From Castanea sativa (taxonomy: Eukaryota; Streptophyta; Magnoliopsida; Fagales; Fagaceae), in NCBI RefSeq assembly GCF_040712315.1, contig NC_134017.1, positions 23,044,322 through 23,108,321 of the forward strand: a DNA stretch of 64,000 bases, written 5' to 3'. Of this stretch, positions 45,433 to 57,398 are shown piece by piece. Every line of letters begins with the position of its first letter. The stretch's first letter is position 1. The position numbers and the translations under genes were made by a program. The notes beneath the pieces are model-generated. The model had not been told where the DNA came from, ran no database searches, and worked only from the letters and a program-made list of their open reading frames with translations.

Positions 45433-46480
45433 TGGGGGGTTGACCATTTGACTTTGCAAAAATTGAAAGTAAAAGATAACTTCATTGATGAGTGTGAGCT
45501 GTTTCAATTTTCATTTGTTTGTTTTATTTATTATTTTGAGATTTGCTTTATACTACGTTTTAAGATCGCGCGTGGTCGTTTAACGTTGTTAGTTTACGGT
45601 TTTACCCCCTATTGTTTGGACCTTATTACATTGTCTTGTAGTTTTGGTATCTGGGATTTGATGGGTTGTTTGGTCATTAAATAGGTTTAGGTTCACGTTT
45701 AGCCGTTCAGGTTCAATTTGTTATAGATTAGGTTTAGGTTGGAATCCCCTGCGGCTGGAACTACAAATGTATACAAATTTGACGAATAGGATCACGCCAC
45801 GTTTATAGTGAACATTCTAGGTTAGTTTTAAAGTGCTTCGGGATATTGGAATTGGTTGCTCTGTTCAGTGTAACGGAGACCAGTATTATTGAATAGTCTC
45901 TGTCAGGAATTTTTTTAATTTTTTATTTTCTATTGATTTCATAGTTTTGTGTATATATATACTTGAAAAAGAAACTGCAATAAATTACAGTCACTACAAG
46001 AATTTAATCTAATCCAAAGTTTTTGGGCTGAATCTAGACAGTTTATCCTTACAAGGAAATAGTTTCTATCTCAAATTAGAATGGTTTCTTGTGTGTATCA
46101 AAAAAAAAAATGGTTTCTTGTGAAATTTAATAAATGTAAATTACTTTTATATTTTACAATAAACATTAAGGCATTTTCATTACCTTCTTTAAAAATATGT
46201 ACATTTTATCTATTTTACATTATCATTTAAAAAAAAAACACAACCTACATTTTATTCTTTATTTTATAATACAATGCACTAAAATAAGCAAATTTTTTCT
46301 TTCTCCCATTTACTTTTGTATTAGTATTATTTTCTTCATTTTAGAAGGGAGAGAAAGAATAAAGAGCCTGATCCATAATATAATGGGAGAAAACGTGACA
46401 AGTAGATAATTTTTGATAAGGTGAGTGCACATCTTTCATACTTAGAATAGTAAAGGAGGAAAAAAAATTAGCATTAAATA
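45433..46480. other. Intergenic stretch upstream of the cyclin gene
   Basis: Would include the distal cyclin promoter. One AACGG core (45868-45872) is present, but the surrounding bases do not match the full mitosis-specific activator consensus. No gene was seen. Confidence 0.4.
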
Positions 46481-46484
46481 GCAA

Positions 46485-46665
46485 GACTGGAGGAGGATAC
46501 TCTTATGTGAGTTTCAATTAAATCAACTAATAAAGTCTCTGATAATTGAATAAGAGATCTGGGAGTTCAATTCCAACCTATACAAAAAAATTGATTATTG
46601 TCTTAGTCTAATAATAAAAAATTATCATTAAGAATGAACGTTATAAGTTAAACTCTCTCATAAAA
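46485..46665 (+). mobile_element. SINE-like sequence
   Basis: A B-box-like GAGTTCAATTCC at about 46564-46575 follows an A-box-like segment (GAGTTTCAATTAA) by about 60 bases. The 3' part is A-rich (AATAATAAAAAATT, ATAAAAAATAATAAAA). Degenerate. Confidence 0.45.
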
Positions 46666-47596
46666 AATAATAAAAAAAAGGAGGATACTCTTTTTTTTTA
46701 ATCATTGTTATAAATATGATTCATTTGAATAAAAAAATATTATTAATTTAGACAAGACTAAATAAAAATAGAAAACAAAATAAACATCATAGAGGCTTCC
46801 ATTCTTGGCATTAAGTCCTACCTCCTAGGAAGTGGGAAATATGGGAAATCCGCAAATAAGGAAATGTCAAAAGCAATGACATTCTAATATTATATCATCA
46901 ATCAATATACCATGAAGAAATTTAGTTAACATTTTCATCACTTTTAGTATTACGTTTGCATTACTAGATTGGCATGTAAAAAAGTCTAATTTGTTACAGC
47001 TTGCATCTTTGTCTATGAATTCCAAATTTTGTGACATTATCATTAAAACATCGATTTGACATTTTCTTATTTCTGCTTAATTGTTTTTTACGTCAAGATT
47101 TGAATAATAAGTAATAACACAAGGTTTCCCAAACCCAAGACAGCTTGGTACACATGATTTCATTTTGCAATTCAAAATACAAATTTCAAAAATATTGCTT
47201 TTGAGTTTGAGAGAGAGAGAGAGAGAGAAGGAAACACCCTATTTTGGTTTGCACTAAAAAGTTTGGGAACAAGTTAAAGACGAAAGAACTTGGCATACTG
47301 CATATACAAGGTGTTTGCTTATCAACATAAAAAACCAATTAAGGTTCACTTTTTATGTTCTCAATATCCCCACACTATTTGTGGCATCCAGCATTGTTGT
47401 CACTGCAAACAATCATACCATAACCATATTACTCAACCTTTAGTCACCAATGTTCTCATTATAATCATTATCAATTGCCGTTAATATCTTAACTTTACTG
47501 TGGTCACTCCCATCTTTTTTACTCTAACATTAGTAGTGTCTAGAGCACTGCACTGTCAACAACACCCTGCCTATTCAACTTATTTCTAATATCTAA

Positions 47597-47805
47597 AAGT
47601 CTGTTTGAAATCCGTTTATTTTGCTGAAATTGAAAACTTTTTACTAAAAGTACTGTAAATAAAGATAAAAGTTAACTGAAATAGTACAATAAGACCCATA
47701 AATAGTACCAAAAAGTGCAGTGAGGGCTATGAATAGTAACAAAAATAAGCTGAATAGTAAAATAAGTTGATTTTTTTAATTTGGAGCCAAGTGCACACTA
47801 AGTCC
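47597..47805. mobile_element. MITE, reverse copy of the 41.7-kb family
   Basis: It contains AATAGTACAATAAGACCCATAAATAGTACCAAAAAGTGCAG-type sequence, the reverse complement of the interior at 41740-41815. The left end GTCTGTTTGAAATCC and right end GTGCACACTAAGTC are diverged terminal repeats. Confidence 0.6.
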
Positions 47806-49700
47806 TTATCATCATTTTAACTTGGTAAATAATTATTTAAAAATAAAAAACATTGTCAAAAAATGGTTTTTTTTCTAAGACTAATATTTGAAAGTTATTT
47901 TGGGATATAACATTTTTTTTAATATCCTTAACATTGAACTTGTCTCTTCAAGACATCAGTTTCACGTATTCAATCCTGGAAAATTTGTATCCTCTAAAAT
48001 ACTTCTAAAACAATCTTAATTAATAAAACAATTTTTAAAAGAAAAATGCTATCATTACAATATTTTCACAGCAAATTTTAGGTAGTAAGTTGTTACTGGT
48101 TTTAGCTTGAACGTGCCACTGAAATAACTTTTTTACTTACCGGTAACAATTAGTAACAATCTAATTTATTACATAGGATTTATTATAAAATTGTTGTTGG
48201 TATAACATTTCTCTTTTTAAAATAAAATTATTAAACAAAACGAACCCCATTTCTAGTAGTTACCACCATTTCTATCACCAACAAGTATATTGCCTATTTA
48301 GGTTATATGTTATAATTTGAGCATAATTAAATGATATTAATAAGAAGTTTATATAAAAATAAAGTTACTCCAATGATAAATTGTCACCTTAATAAACAAG
48401 GGTTCAAGATGTTAGTTTATTGGTATCAGTTTCCTCTATGGTGCCTATTGTATGGGTTCATAGTTCAACTTCAAACCTCCCCCCCCCCCCCCCCCCCAAT
48501 TTAGCTAAAAACAGTTATCATCTTAATAAATTCTTAATAAATTGTAAAAAATTATGGGGGGAAAAAAAAAAAAAAAAAAAAAAAGCGCTTATTAATTTTG
48601 CTCTGTCCACCACTCCGTTCGCATGTAGCTGCTACTTTTGTCTTTTGCCATTGTCTCACTCCATAGCTGCCACTCATTGCCATAAAAATATAAAAACCAC
48701 CTCATGATTCTAATATGAACAGGATGTCATGTCACTCATGTGGGCTCGACATGTGTAACCCAGGCTCTATCACTCAACGTTTTGCACTACAAGGTTTATG
48801 TGTAATGCATAATGACTCAGATCTTGTCCTGTTCAAAAACATTGGAGGTTATACATCATTTGAAACAAATCCTTGTTACTCTTTTATTTCTACATTAATA
48901 CATGAAAACAATTCAGCATTAAAAAAAAAAAACAAACAAACAAACCAAGAGTGTTGTTTTTAGTGGTATTGCTTGCTTTCCTTCCACTATTATTGAGGAT
49001 GATATGAATAGGATGTTTTCATAGATTATTGATGTGTTTTACTCTTGTTGAAGTTTAGAAGAAGAAAAAATTGACAATGCATATGTATAGGATGTTTTTG
49101 GAATAAAGAAACCAAAACATGTTTGACTAGACCTTATGAAATCTGTTGCCTGAATTTAGCAATCAAAATGGGAAACAGAAAACAATTTCATGTAACAAAC
49201 AAATCATTTAATAAAAGGTTTAGTTGGCTAAATAAATCTTTACTCTCTGTTCAAAGAAAATGTCAATTTTCACTTTTTTTTTTTAATTTTTTAGGAATGT
49301 CAAATTTAACTTAACACTAATCTAATTTGAATAAAGCTACGCATACAACATTTTTACAATAGAGAGTAGCAAATTGCTAATAATAGTTTAAAAAGTGATG
49401 TCAATGATGGTTGTACAAGAACAAATTTCAAATAACAATTTGTTACTTATGTCTTATTATGAATTTGTTGTGAAAGTGAAACTATTGTATTAGTAGCTGT
49501 ACTCATTTAACTTATATAAATCAACTCTTACAGCAATCATCTTTTCCATCCCATACTATAGTCCCAAATATGGCCACATATAGGAATACAAATACATTAT
49601 TCATGTAAATGTAATTGTTACAACAACCAACCAATACTAAAAATTTTAACCAGATTTTCATAAAACCAGAAGATCGGTTCAAAAGGAAGGGATGTGGAAA
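47806..49700. other. Gene-free stretch with homopolymer runs
   Basis: Contains a C run of about 19 (48479-48497) and an A run of about 22 (near 48562-48583) preceded by GGGG. Neither the short open frames nor the sequence show a recognisable gene. Confidence 0.5.
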
Positions 49701-49705
49701 ATGAG

Positions 49706-49858
49706 AGTAATTCTTAGGTACTCCCGGAGCACGAAAAATGGTGCTCCCTCCTCTCACATTCATGATGGGACCTGTTCATTAAATGCATGGTGGGGCCTAC
49801 CATGAATGTGAGAGGAGGAAAGATCATTTCTCTATGCTCCGGAACTACCTAAGAATTT
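49706..49858. mobile_element. Small foldback MITE
   Basis: The two halves are inverted copies: TAATTCTTAGGTACTCCCGG with CCTCCTCTCACATTCATGATGG on the left, and AATTCTTAGGTAGTTCCGG with CCTCCTCTCACATTCATGGTAGG read as reverse complement on the right. About 150 bp in total with arms of about 60 bp. Confidence 0.8.
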
Positions 49859-51480
49859 TCCGGAAAAGAAAAACTGAAAAATAGCAAAGACAATGGAAGG
49901 AAAGTATTTGAAATTTGAAAGGAAAGTATTTGAAATGAAAGGAGGGAATTTATTACAATTATTATTTATTAACACGTGATCTAGCAGCTTTGTGAAAGAT
50001 TAACTATCTCTAAGCTTATCTGGACCCCACATGAAAAGGAAACACTCCCTCTCAGCAAGTCAAGACTCAAGAGTAAACCCTTTTTTTGAAAAGCTTTGCC
50101 TTGCCAATAATTGAGTAATAAAATTTGTCATTTTCAGTTCAAGAATGTGGCCCCCCTTTTTTTGTATGTTCCTTTTCCTTCTTTTTTATAAATCTGTATT
50201 TATTTAGCCAAAAAAAAATAAAATTCAAGAACGTGGTAGTTTATTACTTGACTACTTTTATTTATGTATTTCAAAGAGAGAGAGAGAGAGTGTCAGTGTC
50301 AGTGTGTGTATGTTCTATTCTATTAGGTATTAACCACTCCACAGTGGTATCATAGCGAAGACAAATTCAAAAATATAATCATAGCATCCTCCCTCTTATT
50401 GTTTTCTGCTTCAAATAATAGAAAGAAAATATATATAGTATTATATTATGCATCTTTTTTAAGATGACATCTAAGCTTAAGTTTGGATAGTGTGCATATG
50501 GCGTGTACTATTTACAGGACCTATAAGTACGGAATTTAACAAAATTTTCATTAAAATTGGATCCCATGACACTATTTACACATTTAAAATTTATTTTACT
50601 ACAATATTTTCAGTTTTCAACAATAACCGATTATCAAACAGACCCTAAGTATATTAACCAATGTGAATGACATATTTGAATTTTTTATTTTTTTTGGAAA
50701 CATATTTGAAGTTTGAATTTCATGGCCTTACGCCCTTACCAGCTTGATTACTTCACGTTGATGGATCAAAACTCAAAACCTGCTGTCAGTAGCACATTCA
50801 TTTAGAATTGAGGGGATGACTTAAAAAATGAAGGATCCTTTGCATTGAGGATGGCTGGTGTAGACAAAAAGTCTTTTAAAAAATAAAAGCTAATTCGTTT
50901 GGTACTTTCAAAGGTGGCCTTAGGACTTGAGGCGCCAATTGTCCCCCCATATAGATTCTTTATTAAATGCTTCTTCCTCATAAAAATAAATAAATAAAGT
51001 GTTTATTAAAATTCGAAACAATTGTAGAGAGGATTATTTTGATATTATCGCACTAGGACCAAAAGTGATAATTTTTATTTCTTTATGTAATTTATTTTTG
51101 TCCATAAAAATGTAAATCATAAATGGTTTTTTTTCCCTTAATAAAATAAGTGGTAATTTCATACATATTCACACACAACACATAGGGTTAAGTTTTAGTT
51201 GAAAAACAAAATATTCCTCACCCCCATGGTGTCGACTTGTCTATTAGAAATTAAGGAGATGTGTTTGCATGAGGTTTCCTAAAATTTTCAAATCAAATTT
51301 TGGATTTGGGTGCAATACACCTCCAAAGATACTTCTTTTATCCTTGTTAGATTTTATAAGAATATAGAGAAAGAGAGAGGATGCAAAGATTATGTGATCC
51401 AACTTAATGACTTATGACTATAAAAGAAACTCTTGACGACTACATTTTCACTATAATCTCAATTATTGTGTTACATTGAA
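49859..51480. other. Gene-free stretch; one diverged MITE
   Basis: A diverged relative of the 41.7-kb MITE family seems to lie at about 50485-50645 (AGTTTGGATAGTGTGC ... ATCAAACAGACCCTAAG). Short GA and GT runs occur at 50272-50315. Nothing else was recognised. Confidence 0.45.
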
Positions 51481-53025
51481 GCCAGATATATATAAGGATT
51501 AGAAGTTAGAGTTAGGCATGCACGAGTTGGGTGTCTTAGGCCAATCCAAATAAACTCAATATCTTTAACAACCCCCTCTCAAAATCAAGGTGGATACTCT
51601 TGAAGACAACTTGAATTTGGAATGAAACATGTAAAGTAAAAGATGCCTTGAAGATGACTATGAATAAACCATATAAAATAACTTGCATAGATTATGACAG
51701 CGAACAACAATAATGGATGAATGCCAGGAGACAATAAGGACCTAAGAAAGCTACATCAATGACCAAAGAAGGGTTGTTATGGCCCAAGAATGGCAACACT
51801 GAGGCCCTGGGAACCATTCGCAAAGAACGAACACGACGAAGATGATCAAAGGTGATCAATGGCGGAATATAATAATTGTTGTCAATGAGCTAATTGTAGG
51901 CTAGATGATATAGAAATTCAACTTTAAGATGATAGAGATGCATGACCAGGGAGGGGGAAAAAAAAGGACTACTGATCAAATATGTGTTCTGAATGGCAGG
52001 ACCTGAAGATGATGCAGACACTTGATCATAAAAAAAGTGAACAATGTGGTCCGTGATACTCAGCCAATTAAGATGATTAAGCATGCTCGATCATAAGGAA
52101 AGCCAAATTAAAATTAGGTAGAAAAGAAATATAAATGAGCATATTTAATGCATCCAAAATTTCCAAGATGCGTATGAGGTTTATCCAAATGCTGTCCACA
52201 GTAGAAAATAATAAATTATAATGAACCTGTAGAGTGAGTGGCAGCAATAGTGAAAATATAAAAAAAAAACCTTGATCTAGCAATTAATAGAAGCCATAAC
52301 AAAACCAATTAAGCTTGTGAAGTTAATTATGGGCCTGCATAAAGCTAATATAAAGGCCGAATTATCCATGAGTCCCAAATTGCTTTAAAGTTTGTAAATC
52401 AATTGGAAAGTCACGCTGCCATTGTCCACACCAAGATTACCTTTACCAAATGTTCTAGCAGTGCCACAGGGAGCAATCTACAAGATTGAATAGGAACGAA
52501 AGAGACATCAATATCATCCCTTGGCTAATGGGAACGCCGAGGAAGACAAGAGCTGCGTTTGAACGCATTATATCATTTTTATGTGTTAGGACTTAGGATT
52601 ATATAAAATTCCATGTTAAAAGTTTCAATTGTAATTTTCTCAACTTAAAAAAGAAAGTTTCAATTGTAATTGCAAAATTTCTTTGTATTCAACTTATTAG
52701 TTATATTTCAATTGTAATTGGGTTAGATGTAAAATTAAGAAATGCAAGAAGTTTTTGTTTAGTAAGAGAGCTTCGCCTATCCCTTGCCAGTCACTTTAGT
52801 TGAGCTAGTTTTGTAGAAAGGCACCAACTTAAACCCCAAACCGACACATATACAGCTAGTTTTGAAACCCTAATTTAGATAAGAAGATGGCCACAAAGAA
52901 AATATTGTGTTATGGATTGCTGGAAAACACATAATTACAAACTAAGGCTAATTAAGCATGTATGAGTTGAGTAATATAATTAGGTTTCTTGGACCAGTAC
53001 GCATAAACCTAATATCTTTAACAAT
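51480..53025 (-). mobile_element. Faint LTR-element remnant
   Basis: Two similar LTR-like ends occur: ...CTCAATATCTTTAACA followed by ACCCCCTCTC (51573), and ...CCTAATATCTTTAACA (about 53025). The first is followed by a purine tract on the minus strand (GAGAGGGGGT), as at a 3' LTR. About 80 bases upstream of each end are related (GGCATGCACGAGTTGGG versus AGCATGTATGAGTTGAG). The interior shows no intact coding. Confidence 0.4.
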
Positions 53026-53486
53026 CCTGAAATATCCATTGATTTGTTTTATGAGTTATGACTAAGTTTTAATAAGCTTTTACCTAAATTCTAATGATTG
53101 AGGGCAATTAGCAAGCAAGAGTCATGCACTCATATTCGACTTTGTTATTTTTGCATAGGAAACCAATGCTATTGATAGAGTTTCCTCTTTTGCATTTATT
53201 AATATAAAGATATAAATTATTACACACACTCTGTTATATACTTATTTTTTGAAATAAATTTGTGAGTTGAAGACAATATTTCAAAATTAAAATCGTGTCT
53301 TTAACTCGTAAATTCAATTAAAAAAATGTGTGTAACTGAGGTGTGTGAAACAAATACTACACATGGTGCCTCCCTCATGTTATATATGATTGAAAATAAT
53401 ATACTATCAAATTAAGGGACCCAAAAACCTTCTTTGTAGGTGGCTACACCTTGTAGTTCTTTAGGAAGCTCTTTGTCAATGGGTTT

Positions 53487-53491
53487 AATGG
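53487..53491. repeat. Target-site duplication of the Tat element (left)
   Basis: AATGG, repeated at 63228-63232. Confidence 0.9.
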
Positions 53492-54011
53492 TGATGATGC
53501 CGAAAAAATCACCAGCGAGTTGCAAGCACCCCTCGAGCCGAAGCAACACCTACGAAAAGAAAATAATAGACCTAGAGAGAGCACCGGTGTGGTGCCGGCC
53601 GAAAACCCTCCGAAGGTCAAGTTAGAATCTTGGTCCTTTAACCCTAGAGTGCCAGAGTTAAGAATATTGTGCGTACCTTCGTATCTAGGGTTTTTGGGGT
53701 ATTTATATTGAGTGGAATTGCCTTTCTTTTAGGATACAACTTCCTTCTCAAGTTCCTTTCCATATAGGAGTCTTCCCAAACGTGTGTTGCAAGAAGTCCA
53801 AGTATGCACGTTTGCGTGGGGATAAAGTAAAAGCCCATTCGAGACATATCAAATAACATGCAACCCGGAATCTGCAATTAATTCATACATGACGGATACT
53901 CAACAAAATCTAACCGTCATAGTCGTGTCACCTACGGTGTCAATCCATCTTCATTCTCTCCGTCCCTTCAAGTTTTATGAGAACACCCGTCTCCTATTTT
54001 TATCCCCTTCA
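53492..54011 (-). mobile_element. Tat element 3' LTR
   Basis: 520 bp. On the minus strand it starts TGAAGGGGATAAAAATAGG and ends TTTTTTCGGCATCATCA. It differs from the partner LTR at about 10 positions plus one 1-bp indel; most differences are C/T or G/A transitions. Confidence 0.93.
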
Positions 54012-54022
54012 GTTGCCCCCTT
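54012..54022 (-). other. Tat element polypurine tract
   Basis: The minus strand reads AAGGGGGCAAC immediately before the 3' LTR. Confidence 0.7.
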
Positions 54023-54213
54023 CAGTTCTTGGATCCGTCTTTGAAACCTGACGGATTCATGGAATGACTAAAGCAATGTATTGAGAGGGGACGGTCATAG
54101 TATACCATAACGGGTGACACGTGGCCTGCATTTCTGACGAAGAACACGTGGTCCTTGTGGATTGGCTATTTCCCCGAATCGAGGCGTCGCTTCGTATCCT
54201 GCGCTCTTTGTTC

Positions 54214-54220
54214 TATAAAA
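54214..54220 (+). promoter_or_regulatory. TATA box of the antisense gene
   Basis: TATAAAA on the plus strand, about 140 bases before a GTAAGT donor that starts the first intron. It lies inside the element, just beyond the polypurine tract, so the antisense gene carries its own promoter independent of the LTRs. Confidence 0.6.
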
Positions 54221-54464
54221 GGCCAGACATTTCTCCCTTCATTTTCTCTTCTTATCAAAAATTTGTGAGCAAAGCGCAACCGTCACAGCCATCGTGCCTT
54301 CCTGTCGTTCAGCAGATCCGTCTGTCGTTCCTCGTCTGAAACCATCTCGATCCGGTAAGTATTCCAAACCTTCCTCCGTCTTTCTTTTAATTTCATTGTT
54401 TCAAATATATGCACTTTCTTTAGATCCGTCGGTGTCTTAGGTTATACCGTCATAAATGTAGGTA

Positions 54465-56609
54465 ATGTCTAGTGCGTCAAGTAACCAGTCGTTTGTCCGC
54501 GAGGGGGCGGGCTACGATGAAAAGTTTCCGTCAGGTCCAAGAGATCCCGACACTTCAAGCGAAGAGAGGAATTCGTCCAGTACCTCTTCTTCCCTTGATG
54601 GTGGTCTGGAGACGGAGAGTTCTGAGTCGTCCAGTAGCTTGGACGGTGTGGATCCCCCGTCCGCCGCATCGGCCCGTATGGCCTAAGAGAGTTCGTTATG
54701 CTGCCTCTTTGGACGGTGAATGATTTTAGGTCATCCATGACTGAATCTCAACTCAACACACTTAGGACAAAATACCAAATACCAGAAAACATCCGTCTAC
54801 GTCTTCCCGAAAAATCCGAAAAATGCTACTATAAGGGGGTAGACGGTGTTGGAATCTACGAGCAAGCTTTAAAGGCGGGGCTCAGATTTCCATTAAGTTC
54901 TCTTCACCGTCAACTTCTTCAATACCTTGGCTTGTCCGTCACCCAAATCTCCCCAAACGCCTGGAGGGTGTTCATTGAGGTTGAAGTTTTGTACGGGGCA
55001 ATGTCTAACGGTGCCCGAAGGTTGACGGTGGAGGAATTTTTCCATTACTATCGTCCAACAGAGATAGTCAAGTCTAAGGGGATGTATAGTTTTACGGCTA
55101 GAAGCCCATTATTGAGGCTCGTCAGTGATACTCCAGACTCGAACAGAGACTGGAAGAGTCGTTATTTCTTTTTGGAAGGGGACGAATGGATGTGTCGTCC
55201 AGGAGATATAACTAACATGCCCGTCGACACAACATGGGGCATAATGCCCCCGTCGGGTATGTATCCCATTTGTTTCCGTCCAGTCATTCTTCAAAGTTGG
55301 TTTATTTTTAAGGTCTAACCGTCTTTTGCTGCAGCTCGGGACCGTCCACAAATTGACTTGGAGCAATGGAATTTTCTGGAGAAAATTTTTAACAAAACAA
55401 AACTGCAAGAGAGGACTTGGGCTCAACTCGTCACACTCGATACTCTACACTGGTATTGTGACGGACCCAAACCTTCATCCGCTGCCCGTCAATACGATAA
55501 CAGAATTCGAAAACGTAAGTTCGTCGAAACTATACCCGTCTTTTATCTTTTTTTGTTTTACCTTACCTTTCATTTCTCATCCGTCTTTGATTTGCAGAGA
55601 TGGACGCCGCCAAGAGGAGAGCCTTCATTAAACAACAGGCAGCGAAGAAGAAGCAGGAGGGGGGTCAAACAAAGGGGACGGTCCCACCTGTACCGTCAAA
55701 ACGAACTTAACATGAAAAAACGGACTGTCCTCAAAAGAAGCAAAAGACCACCACTGAACCCGTCGTGGCCTTGGAGGCAGAGAAGACGACCGTCAAGCAT
55801 GGAAAGGGGAAAGGCTTGATGAAGGGTCCCTCCGAGGAGAAACCACCCGTTCTCTTCCGAGAGGATTCAAGCTATGCCCTCGAGAAAATGTCGTCTATGC
55901 TGACAGCTGACTACTACGTAGACCTCGGCAACCATTCAACGGAGGCGATGGGTGAGACGGGCCTTTTCACCCTTGCACAGGTAAATTTGAATCCGTCTGG
56001 TATTGTTGCTAAGTTCCTTCACACCCGTCATTATCATGACATTGTATTTCACTTCCAGGCCATGGTGATGATGAAAGGGCTCTTTGGCCGTTGTCTCAAT
56101 CATGAGACATCCATGGACCGTCTGAGAAAGAAGAGCCAGACGATGGAGGATGAGCTACACGAGCTGAAGACCTACAAGATCAATATGGACGTAAAAGCTC
56201 AAATGCTCGAGCAGTCGGAGAGGAGGTAGAAAAGGAGAATGGGCATCTTCGCGAGATTTTGAATGACAAGGAGAAGCAGTTGACGGAGACAATGTCCAAA
56301 CTCAACAACGCAAAAGAGATAGCCATTCAAGAATATCGCGATTCTAAACTCCTTCTGACGGAGCTTGGGAGCTCCTTCGCTAACGGGTTCGATGATGCCA
56401 TCCGTCAGGTGAAGTCATCGTACCCTGAGCTGGACGTATCCCATATATCCATCGACGCTCAAGGGCAAACACTTGCACAATCCGTCCGCTCAGAAAGTAC
56501 AGATGAAGTGTTTGCCGTCACTGCTCCAGCTGACGAAGGCGAAGCTCCTCCTCCTCGTCAGCCAAACGACGGTCCATTGGTCGGGAACTCTTCCCCAAAA
56601 AATGAATAG
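54465..56609 (+). pseudogene. Spliced antisense gene of the Tat element (gypsy-type transposon protein)
   Basis: Plus-strand gene with canonical introns: 5' UTR intron 54355-54461, then 55257-55334, 55515-55597 and 55981-56058. Splicing the second and third keeps one frame (phase 1 at both), strong evidence that they are real. The ATG at 54465 starts a Ser/Glu-rich acidic N-terminus. The conserved middle (about 54730-55256, e.g. GLRFPLSSLHRQLLQYLGLS and RLTVEEFFHYYRP) resembles the putative gypsy-type transposon domain (Transposase_28). The C-terminal part (56059-56609) is a coiled coil and an acidic tail. Frameshifts near 54684-54725, 55700-55740 and 56225 break it. The function is unknown; the domain is often found in Tat-type elements. 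Confidence 0.75.
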
Positions 56610-56901
56610 GACGAAGGCGAAGCTCTCTCTTTTTTTTTTTTCTTTTTTTTTGTAAAAAATTCTTACTGTTGTAAGAGAACTTTGTTGAACCGTCGTTTGT
56701 AATTGCTAAATTTAGCTTATCAAATCTTTTATTGCCTGTTGCTTGCCTACTATCCGTCATATATAGTATGCTTGTTTATCTTATTCAGATAACCTGTCCT
56801 CAAAAAAAACTTTAGGTGTCCGTCCTTTATTCGGACTGGACTTTCAAATGTATTTTTAAGACCCGTCCACTTAGTGAACTAGATTTTTCATCTCTTTGGA
56901 T

Positions 56902-57243
56902 GATCCGTCCACTCTGTGGACTTGTAGATTTTTCACCCTTTGGGTGATCCGTCCACCTTGTGGACCTGTAGATTTTTCACCCTTATGGGCGATCCGTCCA
57001 CTTTGTGGACTTGTAGATTTTTCACCCTTTGGGTGATCCGTCCACTTTGTGGACTTGTAGATTTTTCACCCTTATGGGCGATCCGTCCACTTTGTGGACT
57101 TGTAGATTTTTCACCCTTATGGGCGATCCGTCCACTTTGTGGACTTGTAGATTTTTCACCCTTTGGGTGATCCGTCCACTTTGCGGACTTGTAGATTTTT
57201 CACCTTTTGGGTGATCCGTCCACTTTGTGGACTTGTAGGTTTT
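56902..57243. repeat. Tandem array, eight copies of a 44/45-bp unit
   Basis: Units start with GATCCGTCC at 56902, 56946, 56991, 57035, 57080, 57125, 57169 and 57213; one more degenerate copy precedes. Each unit contains the small hairpin GTCCAC-TTT-GTGGAC and ends either CCCTTTGGGT (44 bp) or CCCTTATGGGC (45 bp). The array sits between the 3' ends of pol (minus) and the antisense gene (plus). Confidence 0.92.
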
Positions 57244-57398
57244 TTCAACAGCATGCATTTCATATAAAAATTCCTCTCATAAGTTCAATAAACCAAATTG
57301 TCAATGGAAAAGAAAGCATGATTTAAAAAATAAAAGCTATGACTGTCTAAAAATTAAATGTAAAATAAGGCAGTAGGTATCATCTTCTGACTGCTGTG

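Noticed and set aside
45868..45872. AACGG as a mitosis-specific activator element of the cyclin gene
   Set aside because: Only the five-base core matches; flanking bases do not fit the consensus, and the core is expected by chance in this length.
56940..57258. Repetitive open frames on both strands at 57 kb
   Set aside because: They arise from the 44/45-bp tandem array, whose mixed unit length would shift the frame; no start context or domain.
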